From: Lolium rigidum
Taxonomy: Eukaryota; Streptophyta; Magnoliopsida; Poales; Poaceae
NCBI RefSeq assembly: GCF_022539505.1
Contig: NC_061509.1
Span: 135,237,885-135,301,884 of the forward strand
Direction of reading: 5' to 3'
DNA length: 64,000 bases
Positions 11,556-20,245 of the stretch are shown piece after piece (within the stretch, counting starts at the first letter, position 1; each line of letters opens with the position of its first letter). The notes below the pieces were generated by a model, which saw only the letters and a list, made by a program, of their open reading frames with translations, did no database searches and was not told where the DNA came from. The position numbers and the translations under genes were made by a program.

Positions 11556-11964
11556 GGCCTGAACTCTTGGTCTGATAGTCAGGCCAATCTCTTCGCTTTG
11601 GGATTTTTGAGGTCTTACCCGAAAAATGTTCAGGTGTACTGTAGATGGATCATCCATGATATCTTTTACCAAGTCGATATCCACGTGCCTACCACTGGTT
11701 AAACTCATTGGCATAAATAAAAGAAAAATATATCGGGCTAAGAGCTTCCACAATGCGGCGCTAATTTTAGAGGCACTAGGATTTTGATCACACCCGATCT
11801 ATGGTTACGAGATTTAATCCCAGTCTCCGTTGTGGCATCCCGACGCAGAGAAGCCCAATGCTTCTTGAGTCTTGGCTTGCGGCAAGAGCAGCAGGAGTTT
11901 TGGTAGAAGAGAAATTAGCAGCGCTGCATTGGAAGCCCAGGCGCTTACTGACAAGGTATCCACT
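11556..11964. other. unassigned DNA with a possible small MITE
   Basis: This is the right flank of the solo LTR. Within it, 11738-11765 (TAAGAGCTTCCACAATGCGG) and 11920-11949 (the inverse of a related sequence around GCGCTGCATTGGAAGC) form imperfect terminal inverted repeats of a ~210-bp unit. No clear target duplication was found, so the MITE reading is weak. No gene was seen. Confidence 0.3.
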
Positions 11965-13366
11965 TGTCAATGCCTACGGTTTGTAGACTAGGGTTTTCGT
12001 AAGAAGTAGAGGGCAAGTAGATCTCGAGGGTTCAGCCGGAAAAGTACTTGACTGCTGGAAAACTAGGGTTGTGTTGACAATGAAATCGATCATCTCTTTC
12101 TCCCTCGACTCCCCCTTATATAGGAGGCGGATCCGAGGGTTTCGTAATGTACAAGTTATAAAGTCCGGGAGACTCTTTGAGTTCGTCCCGTAATAGTTAC
12201 AAGTCATTATTCCTAATACAACTCTATCTTTCCACACTATCTTTTAATTGGTCTTCCGAGCTTCATAAACTTCGGGTTGTGGGCCTTCAATAAACCCCGG
12301 GTACCATCTTCGGCAGGCCCATTGCGGATGCCTATGTCAGCAGTCCCCCGAGATTTTGCTTGAATCGAAAAATCAGGGAAAATCATATATTGTACAGGGA
12401 TAATGGTAATTGGAACTGGTTCATCTGACGGATCAGGTACCAGTTGACTGCTCTCGTGGATATCCCGTAAATACCTACTTCAAGATCAAGTCCCTGTACA
12501 TGATCTCGGTATACTGGCGTAATTCGACATGTGCCGCTTAAGGTCTTACCATATGCCGAACTCCAGTCGTGTTTTATCGGGTACCTAACGCGTCCATTAG
12601 GATTTTTCTTCGCATCTGTTGATACGGAAAAAAGTAGCAGAGCGCATTCGGGTGCGATGTCACGCTATACCTTCGCAAAGTATTGCGGCATTCAGAGATT
12701 AAATCGCGACTGAGGCGCTCTGAGAATATATTGTCGAGTGCCTTTTTCGGCTGCTGGAATAGCACATTTGTTCGAGTCATATGACGACTTACATATTTTA
12801 CCTTGTCCTCGCGATGGGAGTATATGAAGATTTATATCATAACTCGAAATATGTTCACCGTGACTTCTTCAATTTCATCGGGTACGCGAACAGCGTTCCC
12901 GATGGGAGTAGCCCCCGAGCCTACAACCAAGTGCTTGTACTTGGTTGTAGGCTCACCTTTTTATTATCTTTGTCGCTATATTGTCAACTTTTTCCAGTAC
13001 TTCCATCTTTATCGGGTGGGCGACCAGCGCTTCCGATGGGAGTAGCCCCCGAGGCTACACTCGAGTATTTATTAGGGGTACTTCCATCAAAGCTTTTTTT
13101 TTCTTATTTCGCAATATTTTTGATTATTTAAGCGTCTGCACAAGCGTTTTGCATTGTGGGTGCTCTAGCGTGAGAATTTTTGCTCCGCGAAGATGCTTCG
13201 CCGTCAGATCTTCAATTGTATGGTAGATGGGAGTGAATGATTTATGCTAGATTGGGCTCGAAACAAAATATGCATAGTGATGTCGTCCTCCACCATCAGC
13301 AGTGCGGAAGACGCGACCGTTACTGGTAAGAATTTTTTTGGTAGTGGCCCATTATTCTAAAGTCAA
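11965..13366 (-). repeat. LTR of an unidentified gypsy-like element
   Basis: It begins TGTCAATGCCTACGG on the plus strand, i.e. the U5 end of a minus-strand LTR. A minus-strand TATA box (CTATATAAGG) lies near 12115-12124, followed by the sequence style known from Triticeae LTRs. The right end is uncertain: CCACT occurs at 11960-11964 and 13367-13371, which would give an LTR ending in AA instead of CA. Two related segments, 12873-12925 and 13008-13057, share GATGGGAGTAGCCCCCGAG. No internal region with coding capacity is attached. Confidence 0.6.
12918..12953. repeat. perfect 15-bp hairpin inside the LTR
   Basis: AGCCTACAACCAAGT at 12918-12932 is the exact reverse complement of 12939-12953, with a 6-base loop. 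It sits directly after the first of two repeated promoter-region segments. Confidence 0.9.
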
Positions 13367-13435
13367 CCACTCAAAGTCTTTCGAAAAGGCAAGGCTACCG
13401 AGATCAAAAGTTTAAGGCAAAAACCATATGAGATA

Positions 13436-13950
13436 CTAGAAAGATACCCCACGCGTCGTCGTGGGAATCTTCTAAGAAATTATATTGTCTAAATGAAATG
13501 GTATAATACATATGTAGTATGAATTGTGTATAGAAGTATGCAATATTTAATTGGTCAAAATAGTTGAGATGCTAAATTTAATTCACATTATTTTTTATAT
13601 TTGATGGCTATAAATTAGCTATGTGGACATTTTAATCAAAAAATGACAACATAGATAGCTTGCATACAAGGATACATCAATAATGAATGCTAGTGGCGAT
13701 GACATGGACATTTGATTGACTAATGGAATATATGATGTGAACGGCTTGCATGTAGAGATAGACTAACATTAATTGCAGTTAGTTGGCGACATAGATAGCT
13801 TGCATGTAAGGATACATCAATAATAAATGTTAGTGGTGACGACATGGACATTTAATTGGCTAATGGAATAGATGATGCGGACGGCTTGCACGTAGAGATA
13901 GACTAACATTAATTGCAGTTAGTGGGATTTTGCTTTATAAGAAGTATAGA
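13436..13950 (-). mobile_element. Non-autonomous Helitron
   Basis: On the minus strand the element starts TCTATACTTCTTATAAAG and ends in CTAG. The stem CCACG/CGTGG of a hairpin lies about 10 bases before that end. The base before the 5' TC is A and the base after CTAG is T, the AT target used by Helitrons without target duplication. At 515 bp it has no RepHel coding region and would have moved with enzymes from an autonomous relative. Most of its body is a two-copy tandem repeat. Confidence 0.8.
13651..13924. repeat. two-copy ~140-bp tandem repeat in the Helitron
   Basis: ATAGATAGCTTGCAT starts at 13651 and again at 13791, a period of 140 bases. The two copies run on with scattered substitutions up to GATAGACTAACATTAATTGC in each. 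Confidence 0.85.
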
Positions 13951-14265
13951 TTATTGTTCCACAACCATGTGAAAATAAGATGTCATTTCAAATCACTTAT
14001 TCTAGGACGTGACTAATTTAATTCATTTACTAACTATTATTTATCAGATGACACTACTTATAAAGGAAACGGTGAAGCTCCCTACCTTTACAAAAATATT
14101 AGATTATATGAAATGACAATAGGGGACACTTTATCAAAAAGAGTACCTACAACAAACAATATTCTTTTGAATCAATGCCATCAAGGAAAACTGTAAACAC
14201 ACTCTGGAACAAGTCATGACGGTCAGAGCGGGCACTCTCTCTATCTCCAAGTCTCCCTGGATGTG
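13951..14265. other. no feature recognised
   Basis: AT-rich sequence without an open frame of note, terminal repeats or element motifs that I recognise. Confidence 0.5.
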
Positions 14266-14463
14266 TCACTGCAGATGGAACACACTACAACACGAACATG
14301 CCGCCCCTCCTCGCGACGCCAGGAAATCCGCCTCCGCCCTGCTCTGGACGTCAGGGAAGTTCACCGGCCCATGGGGGACGTCGAGCTGCCATACCATGGC
14401 GTCGTACGTGCGGACGGCGAGGTCTGAACGCCGAGGAAACCGGCAGTGCTTCGGACACGCCAT
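14266..14463 (-). pseudogene. possible AP2/ERF-like coding fragment
   Basis: The minus-strand frame contains AVRTYDAMVWQLDVP, then PVNFPDV, then AEADFLA. This resembles the second half of an AP2-like domain as found in a grass gene family (A-R-A-Y-D-A-A-x-W, then N-F-P-E/D, then x-F-L-A-P). The N-terminal DNA-contact strands of the domain are absent and the frame ends within 20 codons of the match. The local GC content is much higher than in the flanks, as in grass coding exons. It may be a gene fragment moved by a transposon; chance similarity cannot be excluded. Confidence 0.35.
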
Positions 14464-14492
14464 CGTGGTGGTATCTGAGCGGCTGAGAGGCG

Positions 14493-14514
14493 TTTTTTTT
14501 GGGGGGGGGGGGGG
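14493..14514. repeat. T8-G14 homopolymer tract
   Basis: Eight T (14493-14500) are followed by fourteen G (14501-14514). The length of the G run may be inaccurate in any assembly. Confidence 0.9.
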
Positions 14515-15065
14515 TGACCGGTAGGCGCGATGCAGTGTGGCCTAATCTACAGGCGACGCGGCGGGGCAACGGCTAAGACAACGGCGCGGAGCAGAGCGGA
14601 TAATGCGCAGGAGAAGAAGAATTGAGTAATGAGCCTTTTGTTTTAGGGAATTGAGTGATGAACCTTTATCAGATATGCCGTTAGACATTGTAAACTGGTT
14701 ATATTAGAGCTCTATGCAATGAATTACATGTAGAGTCACTGGTTCATGCAAAAACAAAATGTAGTTACTGATTTGCTCAACTTTTGTCGAGAGAGATGCT
14801 GGTATATGCAATGTTCTCTAGCTAGTAGCTCGAAGAATTGCAGATTGTTCACGGAAAGCAATGGGTAGCTCGACGTGTCCCGCGTGGAAGTCCTTCATTT
14901 ACTTTATGAGCTCGTGCCGCTATTTTTGGTTGGTCATGTCCTATGCCACTCAGTCAGCCAGATCACCCGGCCGGGGCCGGTACAGGACACCGCATATCAT
15001 TGCCCGCACTACATTATAATCTGAGTATTGTAGCCTCGCATCTGTTGAGTAAGATTATTTAAGTG
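14515..15065. other. no gene recognised
   Basis: GC-rich for the first ~100 bases, then AT-rich. No open frame, terminal repeat or known element motif was recognised. Confidence 0.5.
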
Positions 15066-15671
15066 AAAGTAACTTAGTAACATCATACATCTTAACAGGT
15101 TTTGGTGATATGCCATGTCAATAAATAAAAATAAATAAAGAAAGAGAGTGAGTTGTAACTAGCTATTTTACCGTAATATCAGACACGCCAAAGCAAGATG
15201 AGTCTATAACATAATAACTGAGGCAATGCATCATACCATATATAAATTATTATTACCCACTATGAAGGCAGTAAGGGCATCTCCAACGCGGCGACCCATC
15301 CCGCGCCCGCGCGTCCGGATGGGTCGAACCAGACAAAAACCCAGCCCTGCGCGTGGACCATCCCAAAAACGGATGCCCACGGCGTCCGGGACAACCCAAA
15401 GCCGGCTCAAATCTGGGCCGCGTTTGCGTGGCCGCGGACGCCGATGGCTGGCCGCTCGCGTCCGCCCCTTGTCCGCCCCTGCCCGCGTGTCATAGGGAGA
15501 TAGTTTCTTTCTTCATTACAATTAGACATTACATTTTTTTAAATATTCGTACTACTAGTCTAGCTACGTACGGGGCCAGCGGCCTCGCCGGTGACTCGCC
15601 GCCGACTTGTCATCGGGGCCGTGGATTTCGCTCGACACGGGGGGCTGTACGCGTGAGGATTCCACTCCAGC

Positions 15672-16385
15672 TTACCAGCTGGGTGGCTCGGCGGCGGCCT
15701 TCTTGCTGCGTTCCTTATTAGCAGCCGCCCTCCTCCTTGTCATCCTCGCACCTTGGGCGCGGTCGTAGTCTGCCTCCTGCGTGGCGGCGCGTTCCACAGC
15801 GGTCCGTGCCTCCAAGCGGACACGGCCGGCGGCTTGGGCTTCCTGGTTCTCCTCCCGATGGCGCATGCGCTCTTGGAGGTCGCGCTCCGCTGACGCAGCA
15901 GCCTCCTGGGCGCGCCGCTCGGGCGAGGGCAGCTGGATGAGGTGGCGGGCTGCTTGCATAACGAGGAGCTGGTTCTTCTGGCCAAGGAGGTCGCCTAAAC
16001 GGCGGCGGCCTGCCCGACAGGTGGCCTCGTGCTCCTTCGTCACGCGCGTGAGGTCGGCGAGGCGCTCCTCGATGGCGACGTTGATGTTCGCCAGCGCGAG
16101 GTCGTCGAAGTAGTCCTCCGGGTCGACGGGCTCCTCCCCTGCGACGGGCTCCGCCTCCTCCTCTGCGGCCTCGTACCAGCTGTCCGCGGCCTCGTGCCAG
16201 CCATCCGCGGCCGCCTCCACCAGCTTCGCGTCCTCTTCCTTCATCGCCGCCCCCTCGGCAACGACGTGGAGCGCCTCGTCATCGGCGACCTAACGCGCGT
16301 CCGCCCGCTCCTCCTCCATTCGCGGGAACCTGGCCCCGGAGGCTAGGGAGAGCTTGTCCCACGTGGCCTGCAGGGCGCGCGGCAT
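15672..16385 (-). pseudogene. unknown Ala/Glu/Arg-rich protein carried by the Harbinger element, one internal stop
   Basis: An ATG at 16385 opens a frame of 238 codons that ends at 15672 with a single in-frame TAG at 16292-16290. The first part reads MPRALQATWDKLSLASG. After the stop comes an acidic stretch, then a long helical segment rich in Glu, Arg and Ala (R-A-Q-E-A-A-A-S-A-E-R style) that could form a coiled coil, and a basic tail. A TATA box lies ~90 bp upstream. I recognise no enzyme domain, and it is not a DDE transposase. It may be a captured host sequence or an accessory protein of this element type. Very high GC content sets it apart from the surroundings. Confidence 0.6.
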
Positions 16386-16471
16386 GGCGATGGAGGTGTT
16401 GAGGGCGCCGGAGAAGGTAGAGGGGGAGATGACGGCGGAGCGGGGTGTGAGATCTGCGAGGCCGGCGCCGT

Positions 16472-16479
16472 CTTTTATA
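16472..16479 (-). promoter_or_regulatory. TATA box for the Harbinger-borne coding region
   Basis: TATAAAAG on the minus strand, 87 bp upstream of the ATG at 16385, embedded in GC-rich DNA. Confidence 0.55.
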
Positions 16480-16792
16480 GCCGGCGGCCTTGACAGGAAA
16501 CTTGGGCGCGAGCGCGCCCATGGCCTTTTCGCGCGCGCGGAAACTTTCCCGCCCGCCATTGCTGTCCCGTCGAGGCCTGCTATGTTGCAGTGCCGCCCAG
16601 GGAAGACGAACCACGTGGCGGCTTTTTGGGTCGCCGCGTTGGACGCAGCATGCGACCCAAACTGACATGCGGACACGGGCCTCTGTCCGGGTGTCCGTGC
16701 GGCCACCCATCCGTTTGGGTCGGCCGCGTTGGAGATGCCCTAACTTAGACACGCCTAAGGTTGGTGGCAATGCCATTTCTGTCGTTTTATGA

Positions 16793-17707
16793 TTTTTTTT
16801 TTTGAAGACGGGAGCAATAGCTTTGCCCCATTTGATTAATTGAGCAAATGTTTACAAAACCGTAAATGTTATTTATTGCAAAAAGTACTATCCGGCATCA
16901 TTTCGCTCATGCGATTAGCGCGCGCCAACACCCATAAATGTGCCTTCTTAAACTTATCAAAGACTATATGCAAAAAAACTTACTTATTATGAAAAACACT
17001 AGCATTGCGTTCAAATCTTCCAAGAGATGAGCAAAGCGAGAAAATACATAACTTTGCGGTTAGGACTAGAGCCACCCGATATCTTGCTCCACCAATCCGA
17101 AATTGAGTGCCCAGTCCATTGAAAAGTGTGAAGGGCCAGGAGACCCATCCAACCCTTCACAAGGTTCCAAAGTCTAACGGTGAAGTGGCAATGAACAAAG
17201 AGGTGATATGCGATTTCCGTACATTGTTTGCAAAATGGGCAAGGGTCACAATTCGTCCACCCACGCTTTGCCAACCTAACTGCCATCCAAATTCCATTTT
17301 GATTTACAAGTCACACGAAGAACTTAACCTTGGGAGGCTCCCAAGCTTTCCAAATCCTTTTATTCATGGCTGAAGAAATTGAACCCAAGAATTGCACCTC
17401 ATAGACCTACTTGGCTAAATATTGCCCATTAGATGCGAGCCTCCAAACAATGGCATCCTCAACTTGTTCATCAATGTTGACATTGGCAATAAGAAACCAA
17501 AGCTCAATGAATTGGGAAAAGTACTCCCAGGTGAACGGGCGCTCCAAGTCAATTTTGGCCACCCAAGCCCCATCATGCAAGGCTTGTTTGTGGCTGCTGC
17601 AGGCCGGATCCGCATCAGGGGAGCGTTGAGGCTTCTCCAATGGTTGAAGGGCGACCCATCCCACCTCCATCGGCGGCTTCGGTTCCTTCCGGCCGGCGAT
17701 TGATGGC
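16793..17707 (-). mobile_element. 3' fragment of a LINE retrotransposon
   Basis: Eleven T at 16793-16803 on the plus strand represent the poly(A) tail of a minus-strand LINE. The upstream part encodes the C-terminal end of ORF2. The left-hand (3') end is natural; the fragment stops at 17707 where an LTR is inserted. Confidence 0.8.
17011..17707 (-). pseudogene. LINE ORF2 C-terminus with zinc-binding zf-RVT domain
   Basis: One minus-strand frame runs from about 17670 to 17011. It contains the segment before the domain (E-L-W-F-L-I-A, then D-A-I-V-W-R-L), the linker IWKAWEPPKVKFF, and the zf-RVT core RGWTNCDPCPFCKQCTEIAYH with its Cys and His pattern. Two in-frame stops, TAG at 17409-17407 and TGA near 17311, inactivate it. 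In plant LINEs this domain follows the reverse transcriptase; endonuclease and RT are missing here. Confidence 0.85.
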
Positions 17708-19154
17708 TGATACGTCCATTTTGCATCACTATTTTATATCATAATTTGCTGTTATTCATTGATATATTTCATATTTGGAAATGATACTTATGTTATTTCA
17801 TCTATTTTGCATGTTTCATGATTATTTGGGGATCGCGCACCGGAGCCAGGATTCTGCTGGAAAAAGCACCGTCAGAATGCAATATTTCGGAAGATCAACA
17901 GGTGACGGAAATTATATGAAAAATCCTATTTTTCCAGATGACGAAGGGAGCCAGAAGGGGGAGCCGAGGGGATCCGAGGTGGGCCCACCTCATAGGCCGG
18001 CGCGGCCCAAGGCCAGGCCGCGCCGCCCTGTGAGGAGGGGGCCCACAGCCTCCTCTCGCCTCCTTTTCTTCGCGTACGTCTTCGTCCCGAAAACCTAAGC
18101 CCCAAAGGATAGTCGCGAAGAGTCACAGCCGCCTCTGCGGGGCGGAGAACTCCAGAGAGAAAAGAGCTCTCCGGCAGGCTGAAATCTGCCGGGGAAATTC
18201 CCTCCCGGAGGGGGAAATCGACGCCATCGTCACCGTCATCGAGCTGGACATCATCTCCATCATCATCACCATCATCAACATCATCATCACCGCCATCTCC
18301 ACCGCTGCACCTCGTCACCGCTGTAACAATTTGGGTTTGATCTTGTTTGTTTGATAGAGGAAACTCTCCGGTGTTGATTTCTACTTGTTATTGATGCTAT
18401 TGAGTGAAACTATTGAATCAAGGTTTATGTTCAGATTGTTATTCATCATCATATCACCTCTGATCATGTTCCATATGATGTCTCGTGAGTAGTTCGTTTA
18501 GTTCTTGAGGACATGGGTGAAGTCTAAATGTTAGTAGTGAATTATGTTGGTTAGTATTCAATGTTGTAATATTTAAGTTGTGGTGTTATTCTTCTAGTGG
18601 TGTCGTGTGAACATCGACTACACGACACTTCACCATTTATGGGCCTAGGAGAATGCATCTTGTATTCGTTTGCTAATTGTGGGGTTGCCGGAGTGACAGA
18701 AACCTAAACCCCCGTTGGTATATCGGTGCAGGAGGGATAGCAGGATCTCAGAGTTTAAGGCTGTGGTTAGATTTATCTTAATTACTTTCTTGTAGTTGCG
18801 GATGCTTGCAAGGGGTATAATCACAAGTATGTATTAGTCCAAGGAAGGGCGGTACATTATCATAGGTTCACCCACACAACACTTATCAAAACAATGAAGA
18901 TTAATCAGCTATATGAAGCGAAAGCACTAGACTAAATTCCCGTGTGTCCTCAAGAACGTTTGGTCATTATAAGTAAACAAATCGGCTTGTCCTTTTTGCT
19001 AAAAAGGATTGGGCCACTCGCTGCAATTATTTCTCTCGCACTTTACTTACTTGTACTTTATTCATCTGCTATATCAAAACCCCCCTGAATACTTGTCTGT
19101 GAGCATTTACAGTGAATCCTTCATCGAAACTGCTTGTCAACACCTTCTGCTCCT
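17708..19154 (+). repeat. LTR of type B, interrupted at its 3' end
   Basis: It starts TGATACGTCCATTTTGC, inserted into the LINE after ATGGC, and carries the GC inverted repeat (17995-18007 with 18016-18027). It stops at CTGCTCCT, where another LTR start is joined. The last ~75 bases can be inferred from the copy ending at 9921 and are not found nearby. Confidence 0.85.
18248..18300 (+). repeat. CAT/ATC microsatellite in the type-B LTR
   Basis: Imperfect runs of CATCATCAC triplets. They produce Asp-rich translations on the minus strand that are not genes. Confidence 0.85.
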
Positions 19155-19359
19155 TGATACGTCTCCAACGTATCTATAATTTCTGATGTTCCATGCTTTT
19201 TTTATGACAATACCAACATGTTTTGTTCACACTTTATATCGTTTTTATGCGTTTTCTGGAACTAACCTATTGACGAGATGCCGAAAGGCCGGTTGCTTGT
19301 TTTCTAGCTGTTTTTGGTTTCAGAAATCCTAGTAAAGAAATATTTTCGGAATCGGACGA
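19155..19359 (+). repeat. first 205 bases of an Athila-like LTR, cut by the gap
   Basis: It starts TGATACGTCTCCAACG like the C-type LTR of element H. From about 19310 on it follows the A1 type (GAAATCCTAGTAAAGAAA), so it looks mosaic. The preceding five bases are CTCCT. The remainder is hidden by the gap. Confidence 0.75.
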
Positions 19360-19459
19360 NNNNNNNNNNNNNNNNNNNNNNNNNNNNNNNNNNNNNNNNN
19401 NNNNNNNNNNNNNNNNNNNNNNNNNNNNNNNNNNNNNNNNNNNNNNNNNNNNNNNNNNN
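19360..19459. other. assembly gap (100 N)
   Basis: A placeholder of 100 N. A plus-strand LTR start lies to the left and a minus-strand LTR without its 3' end to the right, so an unknown amount of DNA is missing. Confidence 0.98.
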
Positions 19460-20245
19460 CTCTTGCACTAGTGACAAGCTTTAAACACAATAAGATTGCA
19501 GCAACAATAACTTCACAAACCTTATAGATAGACTGATCATAATGTAACAATTCATCGGATCCCAACAAACACAACACCGATTACATCAGATGGATCTCAA
19601 TCATGTAAGGCAGCTCATGAGATCATTGTATTGAAGTACATGGGAGAGAGAGTACCAACTAGCTACTGCTAGAACCCGTAGTCCATGGGGGAACTACTCA
19701 CGGAGCATGATGGAGGCGGTGGCGTCGATGGAGAAGACTTCAGGGGCACTTCCTCGTCCGGCGGCGTGCGGAACGGAGATTTTGTCCCCGAAACGGAGTT
19801 TCGCGATGGCGGCGGCGCCCACAGAGTCTTTACGGAGTATGATTGATTGACATAGGGTTTTCGCGTTGCGAGGAATATATAGGCGAAAGGGCAGTGTCGG
19901 AGGGGTCCCGAGGGGCCCACCCCATAGCTGAGCGCGCCCCCCTAGGCCGCGCCGCTAGGTGGTGTGGGGCCCCCTTGGCCCCTCTCCGTCTCTCCTTCGG
20001 TGTTCTGGGTCCGTCTCGGTAAAATAGGAGGTTTGGCTTTTGTTTCGTCGAATTCCGAGAATATTGCCCGAACAACTTTTACGGAACCAAAAACAGCGAA
20101 AACGGGAGCGGCACTTTGGCATCTTGTTAATAGGTTAGTCCCGGAAAATGCATAAAAACATTATAAAGTGTGAGCAAAACATGTAGGTATTGTCATAAAA
20201 ATAGCATGGAACATCAGAAATTATAGATACGTTGGAGACGTATCA
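19460..20245 (-). repeat. 3' LTR of H, truncated by the gap
   Basis: This is the reverse complement of the TGATACGTCTCCAACG LTR type, and it aligns with 25046-25838. Its 3' ~750 bases are lost in the gap. Confidence 0.88.

Larger units (their letters stand above)
15275..16740. mobile_element. PIF/Harbinger-type DNA transposon
   Basis: Terminal inverted repeats GGGCATCTCCAACGCGGC (left) and its reverse complement (right) continue as GACCCA with one extra base on the right. The element is flanked by TAA at 15272-15274 and 16741-16743, the 3-bp TWA target duplication of the PIF/Harbinger superfamily. At 1466 bp it lacks a recognisable transposase but carries a GC-rich coding region with its own TATA box on the minus strand. 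It would depend on a transposase from elsewhere. Confidence 0.85.
15066..16755. mobile_element. MITE of a common Triticeae type, split by the Harbinger element
   Basis: GAAAGTAACTTAGTAACATC at the left and AGTAACTTAGAC, rejoined across the Harbinger insertion, at the right resemble the ends of a MITE type that is frequent in Triticeae. Its body also contains familiar stretches such as AAGATGAGTCTATAACATAA. The identification rests on memory and the exact ends and target duplication are not resolved. The Harbinger element 15275-16740 occupies most of this span. Confidence 0.4.

Noticed and set aside
11788..11986. Small frames on both strands before the 11965 LTR
   Set aside because: Around 60 codons, without similarity or start context. 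The segment has the look of a MITE.
17926..18318. Asp-rich minus-strand frame
   Set aside because: It is the translation of the CAT/ATC microsatellite in the type-B LTR.
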